A model generated the notes under the pieces. The model saw nothing but the letters and a program-made list of their open reading frames with translations, did no database searches and was not told the origin of the DNA. From positions 57,801,501 to 57,865,500 of the forward strand of contig CM057469.1 in the NCBI GenBank assembly GCA_030035585.1: a stretch of 64,000 nt of DNA, in the 5' to 3' direction. A program made the position numbers and the translations under genes. Positions within the stretch are counted from its first letter, which is position 1, and the number at the start of each line of letters is the position of its first letter. Positions 56,280 through 64,000 of this stretch are shown here, one piece after another. Origin of the DNA: Dugong dugon. Its lineage: Eukaryota > Chordata > Mammalia > Sirenia > Dugongidae.

Positions 56280-56931
56280 TCTTTAGATTTTCTTTATGTC
56301 TTTTCCCTTTCCTTAACTATTTGTGAATTCCTTTTTTTTTAATTCAACTTTACTCAGCTGAATTAAATTTTATTATATGAGAGTGGCAGATTTAAAATAA
56401 TTCCTTCAGAATGACATAGTGTGTGTTTCTATTCAAATAATTTCCGAGAAAAGGCTTCAACCTGGAGTTCAATAAACATTCCTTGATTAAAGTCACTCAG
56501 TGTTCCTTTCTTAAAATGCAAGGTTAGACTGAGCAGAAAGAAGACGTAAATCTGATAATGACTTCTCATGTTAAAAATGATTTAAATTAGCTTTCTGTAG
56601 AATCCACTAAGGCTGGACCTACTGAGATAAATATATTTCTAATTATGTGTTTAGATTCGTAGGCAGAATGCGTTGAGCTCTTGTCAGATGATTTAACTGT
56701 GTACATTATTCAAATATTTCCTTCAAAATATGGAGTGCCCAAGTCAAGAAGTAATACATAATAAGACTGGAAGCTTGGGGAAATAAAGTTTCTTTTATCT
56801 ATTTGTTCTTTTAAATTTTTAGAATAGAATAGCTGAAACTTGAAAAATGACTTCCTATGACAATTTTGAGACTTAGAGTCAGATGGAAATTTTCATAAAA
56901 TTATTCTGAAGTCAAGCTTGATTTTATTATT
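56280..56931. other. Unassigned AT-rich sequence
   Basis: No feature recognised. Confidence 0.45.
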
Positions 56932-56944
56932 ATAATTATAGATG

Positions 56945-57430
56945 AGTTTTCAAAAGACTAATGGACCACAAGTACTACAGCCTCCACCAGACTGAGTCTA
57001 GCACAACTAGATGGTGCCCGGCTACCACCACCTACTGCTCTGACAGGGATCACAGAAGATCCCAGACAGGGCTGGAGAAAAATGTACAACAAAATTCTAA
57101 CTTACAAAAAAAAAAGAAAAAAAAACAACAAAAAACAGACTTACTGGTCTGACAGAGACTGGAGAAACTCCAAGAATATGGCCCCTGGACACCCTTTAGC
57201 TCAGTAATGAATTCACTCCTGAGGTTCATCCTTCAGCCAAAGATTAGACAGGCCCATAATACAAGACGAGATTAAATGGACATGCCAGCCCAGGGGCAAG
57301 GACGAGAAGGCAAAAGGGGACAGGAGAGCTGGTAATGGGGAACCTAAGGTTGAAAAGGGGAGAGTGTTGACATGTCATGAACAAGTACTTCATCTAAAGT
57401 ACAATAAAAAATTAAAAAAAAAGAAAAAAA
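56945..57430 (+). mobile_element. LINE-1 3' end, sense, 5'-truncated, with perfect 13-base TSD
   Basis: Sense counterpart of the L1 3'-UTR copies (accacaagtactacagcctc, gacagggctggagaaaaatg), ending in an impure poly(A) at 57411-57430. TSD ataattatagatg lies at 56932-56944 and 57431-57443. An extra A-rich stretch sits at 57106-57137. Confidence 0.93.
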
Positions 57431-57467
57431 ATAATTATAGATGGGCTTAGATGGAAAAATCCTTAGA

Positions 57468-57577
57468 GGTATTATATACCATTGACTTCCAGAAGAATGA
57501 ACAAATCTGTCTTGAAGGAAGTAAAGCCAGAATACTCCTTAGAAGCAAGGATGGAGATACTTCATCTTGCTTTGGAC
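57468..57577 (+). mobile_element. Older RTE 3' fragment, left half
   Basis: tataccattgacttccagaa to tccttagaagcaaggatgga and ctttggac. It continues at 60214 after a younger RTE inserted into it. Confidence 0.85.
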
Positions 57578-58000
57578 CTTTAGACCACGTGTCTGTCAGT
57601 TTGTCGTACTGTGGGGGCTTGCGTGTTGCTGTGATGCTGGAAGCTAAGCCACTGATATTCACATACCATCAGGGTCACCCATGGCAGATAGATTTCAGTT
57701 GAGCTTCCAGACTAAGACAGACTAGGAAGAAGGACATGGCACTCTACTTCTGAAAAGAATTAGCCAGTGAACACCTTATGAATAGCAGCAGAACATTGTC
57801 TGATACAGGGCTCGAAGATGAATTTACAGACCATCTCAAGAATAGATTTGATGTGTTGCACACTAATGACCGAAGACCAGACGAGTTGTAGAATGACATA
57901 AAAGACATCATACATGAAGAAAGCAAAAGGTCATTAAAAAGAAAGGAAAGAAAGTAAAAACCAAAATGGATGTCAGAAGAGACTCTGAAACTTGCTCTCG

Positions 58001-58355
58001 TAATGTTTTTTTTTTTACTTTCGCTCATGCTTAAAGTTTTTTTTTTAAATTGTGCTTTAAGTGAAAGTTTACAGTTCAAGTTAGTTTCTCATACAAAAAT
58101 TTATACACAAATTGTTCTGTGACCCTAGTTGCTCTCCCTATAATGTGACAACACAGTCTTCCTTTCCACTCTGGATTTCCTGTGTCCATTTAACCAGCTC
58201 CTGTCCCTTTTTGCCTTCTCATCTCACCTCTGGACAGGAGCTGCCCATTTAATCTCATGTATCTACTTGGGCTAAGAAGCACTCTGTTCACGAGTACATT
58301 TTATCTCTTATAGTCCAGTTTAATCTTTGTCTGAAGAGTTGGCTTCGGGAACGGT
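58001..58355 (-). mobile_element. LINE-1 3'-UTR fragment nested in RTE, antisense
   Basis: T-rich start, then ttgtgctttaagtgaaagtt and tttaatctttgtctgaagag. Flanked by gaaacttgctctcg (57987-58000) and gaaattagctcttg (58356-58369), a TSD with two or three changes; RTE reads on across it. Confidence 0.9.
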
Positions 58356-58437
58356 GAAATTAGCTCTTGAACGTTGAGTAGCTAGTGCAAAAGGAAGAAA
58401 TTATGAAGTAAAAGAACTGAACAGAAGATTTGAAAGG

Positions 58438-58911
58438 GTGGCTGGAGAAGACAAAGCAAAACATTATAATGACATGTGCAAAGCGCTGGAGATAGAAAAC
58501 CAAAACAGAAGAACATACTCGGTGTTTCTCAAGCTGAAAGAACTGAAGAAAAAATTCAAGCCTCGAGTTGCAATAGTGAAGGATTCTATGGGGAAGATAT
58601 TAAATGACACAGGAAGCATCAAAAGAAGATGGAAGGAATACACAGAGTCATTATACCAAAAAGAATTGGTCCATGTTAAACTATTTCAAGAGGAAGCATA
58701 TGATCAGGAACTGATGGTACTGAAGGAAGAAGTCCAAGCTGCACTGAAGGCATTGGCAAAAAACAAGTCTCCAGGAAATGACGGAATATCAATTGAGATA
58801 TTTCACAAGTGGATGCAGCACTGGAAGTGCTCACTCGTCTATGTCAAGAAATTTGGAAGACAGTTCCTGGCCAACCAACTGGAAGAAATCCATATTTGTG
58901 CCTATTCCTAA
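58438..58911 (+). pseudogene. RTE ORF fragment: linker to RT entry
   Basis: A 157-codon open piece just 3' of the nested L1 fragment. It has the KRRWKEYTESLYQKEL motif (about residues 62-77) and an ALAKNKSPGNDGISIEIF segment (about 113-130), followed by MQHWKCSLVYVKKFGR in the changed frame. The RT catalytic motifs lie further downstream in other frames, so this is a remnant of a dead element. Confidence 0.88.
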
Positions 58912-59604
58912 GAAAGGTGATCCAACCAAATGAGGAAATTATCGAACAATATCATTAATATCACATGCAAGTAAAATTTTGCTGAAGATCATTCAAAAGT
59001 AGCTGCAGCAATGTATCGACAGGGAACTGCCAGAAATTCAGGCAGGATTCAGAAGAGGATGTGGAACCAGGGAGATCATTTCTGATGTCAGATGGATCCT
59101 GGCTGAAAGTAGAGAATACCGGAAAGATGTTTACCTGTGTTTTATTGACTATGCAAAGGCATTTGACTGTGTGGATCATAACAAATTATGGATAACATGG
59201 CAAAGAATTATAATTCCAGAACACTTAATAGCATTCATGAAGAACCTGTACATAGATCAAGAGGCAGTTGTTTGAACAGAACAAGGGGATACTGCATGGT
59301 TTAAAGTCAGGAAAGGTGTGGGTCAGGGTTGCATCCTTTCACCATACTTATACAATCTGTATGCTGAGCAAATAATCTGAGAAATTGGACTATATGAAGC
59401 AGAATGGGGCATCAGGATTGGAGAAGACTCATTAACAACCTGCGATATGCAGATGACACCACCTTGCTTGCTGAAAGTGAAGAGGACTTGAAGCACTTAC
59501 TGATGAAGACCACAGCCTTCACTATGGATTACACCTCAACATAAAGAAAACAAAAATCTTCACAACTGGACCAATAAGCAACATCATGATAAACAGAGAA
59601 AAGA

Positions 59605-59865
59605 TTGAAGTTGTCAAGGATTTTGTTTTACTTGGATACACAATCAACACCCATAGAAGCAGCAGTCAAGAGATCAAAAGACGCATTGCATTGGGCAAAT
59701 CTGCAAAAGACTTCTTTAAAGTGTTGCAAAGACATCACCTTGAGGACTAAGGTGCTGCTGACCCACGCCATGGTATTTTCAATAGCATCATATGCATGGG
59801 AAAGCTGGACAATGAACAAGGAAGACCGAAGAAGAATTGACTCCTTTGAATTGTGGCGTTGGTGA
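59605..59865 (+). pseudogene. RTE ORF fragment: RT C-terminal region
   Basis: An 86-codon open piece. The sequence from ALHWANLQKTSLKC to SYAWESWTMNKEDRRRIDSF lies after the RYADD box and corresponds to the thumb and C-terminal end of RTE RT. A small deletion near 59702 and a stop end it. Confidence 0.85.
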
Positions 59866-60213
59866 AGAATACCGAATATATCATGGACTGACAAAACAAC
59901 AAACAAATCTGTCTTGGAAGAAGTACAACCAGAATGCTCCTTAGAAGCAAGGATCATGAGACTACGTCTTACATACTTTGGACATGTTGTCAGGAGGGAT
60001 CAGTTCCTGGAGAAGAACATCATGCTTGGTAAAGTACAGGGTTAGTGAAAAACGGTAAGACTGTCAATGAGATGGATTGACACAGTGTCTGCAACAATGG
60101 GATCAAGCATAACAATGATTGTGAGCATAGTACAGGACCAGGCAGTGTTTCGTTCTGTAGTACAAAGTGTTGCTATGAGTCAGAACCGATTCTTCGGCAC
60201 CTAACAACAACAA

Positions 60214-60450
60214 CTTTGGACATGTCATCAGGAGAGACAATCACTGGAGAAGGTCATCATGCCTGGTGAAGTAGAGGGTTAGTAGAAAAGAGGGAGACCC
60301 TCAATGAGGTGGATTAACACAGTGGCTGCAACAATGGGTTCAAACATAGCAGTGATTGTGAGGCTGGCACAGGACCTGGCGATATTTAGTTCTGATGTAC
60401 GTAAGGTCATGATGAGTCGAAGCCAACTAGATAGAACCTAACAACAACCA
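60214..60450 (+). mobile_element. Older RTE 3' fragment, right half
   Basis: ctttggacatgtcatcagga to gatagaacctaacaacaac. With 57468-57577 it makes one continuous RTE 3' end. Confidence 0.88.
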
Positions 60451-60451
60451 A

Positions 60452-60617
60452 ACAAAAAGCCAAATCTGTTGCTGTCGAGTCAATTCCGACTCATAGTGAT
60501 CTTACAGGACAGAGTAGAACTGCCCCATTAGGGTTTCCAAGGAATGGCTGGTGGATTCAGACTGTTGACCTTTTGGTTAGCAGCCTGACTTCTTAACCAC
60601 TGCGCCACCAGGGCTTC
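60452..60617 (-). mobile_element. AfroSINE, short subtype, antisense
   Basis: gctgtcgagtcaattccgac, caggacagagtagaactgcc and the head complement cgccaccagggcttc. It is inserted at the (AAC)n tail of the older RTE. Confidence 0.93.
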
Positions 60618-61485
60618 AACAATAACAATGTACGATTTGCATAATGGAGAGTGTCAGAGTCTGAGAATAGAGACACTTGAGTGTAGTTCCCCCTTTGTGT
60701 AATTTGGCTTTAGAAAAATCCTTGTCTGGGCTTGCGTTCCCTCAGCTACCAAATGAAGAGACTGGTTTAGCATCAATAAAACATTAGACTTGCAAGGAAG
60801 CTGAGAAGGCATCTCATTTAAACTCCCTCATTCTAAGATTAGGAAACAGACACTGAGTATATATAAGGCGGATATATACTTTATTGGCCAAACGAAGAAC
60901 TTTTGAGAGTGAAATGGGGTCCTAAAGCCATGTAATTAAATTAATTTATTGATTAATAAAATTGTTTTATTATATTGGTGGACCTATAATTCTATTAAAA
61001 AACCATTTTCAAAAATAAAATTCTTTCTAATAATGTATATTTGTGTACATCAAAACTTTAAAAGATCCTTTTATATTGATAATGTAAATCTTAAAAATTA
61101 CATGAACAGAATAATTATTCTTGGTACATCTTTATATTAGCTTAGATGAATCTGTCTCTAATGTATCAATAGTATAGTTTCTGAAAAATACATTTTTTCT
61201 CAAGATCATCTTATTTTTAATTTTCTCATAAAATTGCTTGCGATACTGTATAGAATTACATTTTGTGATTAATCAATTTTAAATTGCTGACACCTTCAAC
61301 TGGCCCTTCTCTGTAGATCTTATTATTCTTTTTTCTTTTGAAATATAGTATTATTTATATATTTGGCATTTGTTTATTATTATATCAAATCAGTAAATAG
61401 TGAAGTGTCTGATAAAATATAATGAATTCTTCTCTAAGGACTCAAGGTATGCAACAGACCTTAAGTATGTCTGATTAGGAGTCTT
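60618..61485. other. Unassigned AT-rich sequence
   Basis: No recognised repeat. Bases 60900-61460 are very AT-rich. No gene. Confidence 0.45.
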
Positions 61486-61965
61486 TTTTTTTTTAAACTG
61501 TGTTTTAGGTGTAAGTTTCTAGCACAAATTGTTTTGTAACATTGGTTGCAATCCCTGCAATGTGTCAGCACTTCTTCCCTTCACTTTATACCCCGGTTTC
61601 CCTGTATCTGTTTGTCCAGGTTTCCTGTCCCCTCCTGCCTTCTCATCTTTGCTTTTGGGCAGGTGTTGCCCATTAGGTCTCCTGTACTTGACTGAACTAA
61701 GAAGCACGCTCCTCGTGTGTGTTATTGTTGTTTTATAGGCCTGTCTGATCTTTATCTGAAAGGTGGACTTCAGGAGAAGCTTCACTGCTAAGTTAGCAGG
61801 ATGTCTGGGGGCCATAATTTCGGGTGTTCCACCAGTCTCTGTCAGACCAGTTAAGTCTGGCCTTTTTTTGTGAATTTGAATTTTGTTCTACATTTTTCTC
61901 CCGCTCTGTCCGGAACCCTCTATTTGATCCCTGTCGGAGTGGTTGTGTAGCTCTTATTATTTTTA
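61486..61965 (-). mobile_element. LINE-1 3'-UTR fragment, antisense
   Basis: Starts with a T run; tgttttaggtgtaagtttct, cttctcatctttgcttttgg and catttttctcccgctctgtc match the other copies. It stops abruptly in the gtcggagtggt region. Confidence 0.9.
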
Positions 61966-62723
61966 ACTGAGAAAATTCTCCCTCTACAGGTGTTGGGTCA
62001 CCTCAGAATAAATTCTACTAAATAAAGATATTCTCAATTATATACTTTAGGTTAATATATATAATTATTTTAGCCAAAATGTTTTCAGTGATAACATCTT
62101 CTTACCTCCAAAATGTTCATACATTTCTTTGCAAATATTTTTTATAAGACAAATTGCATTTAAAGTTATGTTTATGATTAAAAAAAGTTTTTCCAAATTT
62201 AGGTGTTGAAAAATTTTGAGTCTAATTACTTTCCAATAAGACAGAGAAATGAAAATTTTAAAAGTAAAAGTAGAATCACCATCAAAAGATTCTTCCTACG
62301 ATGTGAGATAACCTAAACATACAATTATTGAGTTTCAATATTTAATCTTGTACAGTATTACTTAATTTTTTTAGTACTACCTTGATTTCATAGGACCAAT
62401 TTAAATGCTTACTGTTTTTAACTTTGCTTTCAATAATTGCAATTTACTAAAAACTTCAAAAGCTGAAGTTTCTGGAGGCTCCATTTATTGGACCCTTAAG
62501 TAAAAGATTTCCAACTGATTCTAAAGAAAATGTAACCAAAATTTAAATTGCTGATTTACAAAAAAAAAAAAATAGTGCCACTGGTTTAGAACAAATTAGT
62601 GCTCTAAGGGTGTGATCCTTACTAAAAATTTGATTGATAATGGTAAGCAAAAGAAAAAGAACGTACTGCTTTGCTGAAGTATATTATTGTATTCGATAGC
62701 AGTTTTATTTTGTGATTCAGATA
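61966..62723. other. Unassigned AT-rich sequence
   Basis: No recognised repeat or gene. A run at 62561-62572. Confidence 0.45.
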
Positions 62724-62731
62724 CTCTACCT

Positions 62732-62947
62732 CAGGAAAATATTTCTGTAAAGAGCTAGATAGTAAGTATTTTAGATTTTGCAGGCAATACGCAATATCTC
62801 TGTTGCAACTACTCAGCTTTTCCATTGTAGCATAAAAGTAGCCAATATGTATCCAAATGGGTGTGGCTGTGTTCTAATAAAAATTTTATTTTTTAACTTA
62901 TGTGGCAGGCCTGTTTTGGCCTGCAAGCTGTGGCTTGCCAACCCCTG
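62732..62947 (+). mobile_element. hAT-Charlie-type DNA transposon with 8-base TSD
   Basis: Ends cagg...cccctg, with the inner right terminus ttgccaacccctg. The 8-base flanks ctctacct (62724-62731) and ctctaact (62948-62955) match at 7 of 8, the hAT TSD length. At 216 bases it has no transposase. Confidence 0.85.
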
Positions 62948-62960
62948 CTCTAACTGCGGA

Positions 62961-63146
62961 GTCCCTGCATGGCACAAATGTTTAAGCACTCAGCTGGTAA
63001 CCAAAAGGTTGGCAGTTTCAGTCTACCCAGAGGCTGCTTGGAAGAAAGATCAGCCATTGAAAACCCTGTGGAGCACAGTTCTACTCTGACACCATGAGTC
63101 ATAATCCACTTAGTGTCAACTGGTTTGATTTTTTTTTGTTGTTGTT
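62961..63146 (+). mobile_element. AfroSINE, long subtype, sense
   Basis: ggagtccctgcatggcacaa, taaccaaaaggttggcagtt and cagttctactctgacaccat; T-rich end. Confidence 0.9.
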
Positions 63147-63300
63147 TTTCCTCTAATTTACCTTAACTGTGAATGTATTAAAATATTTGTAAATTTTCAC
63201 AACTATAGATTTTATCTTGATTTGTAGAATATTGCAACTTATTTGGATGTAGTATAAATTATGTACTCACTACAACCAGTTCCAGTTACATTTCTGCTCA
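63147..63300. other. Unassigned AT-rich sequence
   Basis: No feature recognised. Confidence 0.35.
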
Positions 63301-63301
63301 T

Positions 63302-64000
63302 ATTGTTATTGTTAGGTGCCGTCGAGTTGATTTCGACTCATAGTGACCCTCTGTACAACAGAACAAAACACTGCACGGTCCTGCAGTATCCTTACAATTG
63401 TTGCTATGTTTGAGCCCATCGTTGGAGCCACTGTTTCAGTCCATCTAGTTGAGGGTCTTCCTCTTTTTCGCTGACCTTCTACTTTACCAAGCATGATGTC
63501 CTTCTTCAGGGATTGGTCCCTCCTGATATCATGTCCAAAGCACGTGAGACAAAGTCTCGCCATCCTTGCTTCTAAGGAGCATTCTGGCTGTACTTCTTCC
63601 AAGACAGATTTTTTGTTCTTCTGGCAGTCCATGGTATACTCAATATTCTTCACCAATACCATAATTCAAAGACATCAATTCTTCTTTAGTCTTCCTTATT
63701 CATTGTCCAGCTTTCACATGCATATGTGGTGATTGAAAATACCATGGCTTGGGTCAGGCACGCCTTAGTCCTCAAAGTGACATCTTTGCTTTTTAACACT
63801 TGAAAGAAGTCTTTTGCAGCAGATTTGCCCAATGCAATACATCATTTGATTTCTTGACTGCTGCATCCATAGATGTTGATTGTGGATTCAAGTAAAATGA
63901 AATCCTTGACAAATCTGATATTCTCTCCACTTATCATGATGTTGCTTATTGGTCCGGTTGTGAGGATTTTTGTTTTCTTTATGTTGAGGTGTAATCCATA
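63302..64000 (-). mobile_element. RTE LINE, antisense, running off the window
   Basis: Starts at the 3' terminus (attgttattgttaggtgccg) and proceeds through the last part of RT (ctaaggagcattctggctgt, cttgactgctgcatcca) to the window edge. A 116-codon antisense frame (63312-63662) is an RTE C-terminal shadow interrupted by stops. Confidence 0.93.

Larger units (their letters stand above)
57578..60213 (+). mobile_element. RTE LINE nested in an older RTE, internally deleted
   Basis: Complete 5' terminus (accacgtgtctgtcagtttg) and 3' terminus (ggcacctaacaacaacaac). The flanking target is duplicated: ctttggac at 57570-57577 and 60214-60221. At about 57815 the 5'-UTR jumps to the far side of the endonuclease, losing about 1.1 kb. 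An L1 fragment is inserted at 58001-58355. RT motifs are still readable: DYAKAFDCVDHNKLW (motif A, about 59143-59187) and the RYADD box (about 59445-59460), but frameshifts break the frame. Confidence 0.93.

Noticed and set aside
60214-60450. Tandem RTE 3' ends from template jumping or transduction
   Set aside because: The matching left half at 57468-57577 and the duplicated ctttggac show a nested insertion instead.

Overview
This is eukaryotic, non-genic DNA from a placental mammal, almost certainly an afrotherian and most likely a paenungulate (elephant, sirenian or hyrax). The diagnosis rests on the repeats. About 25 copies or fragments of a tRNA-derived SINE match my memory of the AfroSINE family: a head reading about ggagccctggtggcgcagtgg, a B box like gttcgaatcc, and a tail shared with the local RTE LINE. 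About ten copies of an RTE-clade LINE (RTE1_LA-like) end in (AAC)n. Older eutherian repeats (L1M, MIR, MaLR and ERVL LTRs, hAT-Charlie, Tigger-like) fill much of the rest. I assigned families from memory; no search was run.

I find no functional protein gene, no tRNA or rRNA gene, no CRISPR array and no bacterial-type feature. The only gene-derived locus is a processed pseudogene of profilin-1 (PFN1, minus strand, about 35.5-36.4 kb). It has a lost start codon, a 2-base frameshifting insertion and a perfect 14-base target-site duplication (TSD). All open frames over about 150 codons that look like protein are broken pieces of the RTE endonuclease/reverse transcriptase.

Layout: 0-2 kb, antisense L1 3'-UTR. 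3.6-5.5 kb, an old L1 holding an RTE which itself holds an ERVL-like LTR. 8.2-10.1 kb, a SINE, an RTE tail and an odd ~92-base degenerate tandem repeat. 11-14 kb, SINEs, a MaLR LTR and unassigned sequence. 14.3-18.1 kb, a rearranged RTE, then an RTE piece with an inverted join. 18-30 kb, MIRs, SINEs, old LINEs and LTRs, including an ERVL LTR with a tRNA-Leu-like primer-binding site. 30.7-33.9 kb, a nearly full-length but dead RTE. 35.5-38.1 kb, the PFN1 pseudogene, a composite Tigger-like transposon and four SINEs. 40-53 kb, L1-rich AT-rich DNA with two striking inverted repeats, a second composite transposon and a GC-rich 1.2-kb island. 53.7-60.6 kb, a textbook twin-primed RTE with a perfect 11-base TSD, then L1, RTE and SINE insertions nested in one another. 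60.6-64 kb, AT-rich DNA, an hAT element with an 8-base TSD and the start of another RTE.

Nothing here works as a gene system. What can be read is the order of transposition events, because many insertions keep visible TSDs. I did not find a convincing undescribed biological system. The most unusual items are the composite DNA transposon that seems to have spread as a unit, the GC-rich retroposed-looking island, the ~150-base inverted repeat near 40.6/41.4 kb, the foldback near 51.47 kb and the tandem array near 9.6-10.1 kb.
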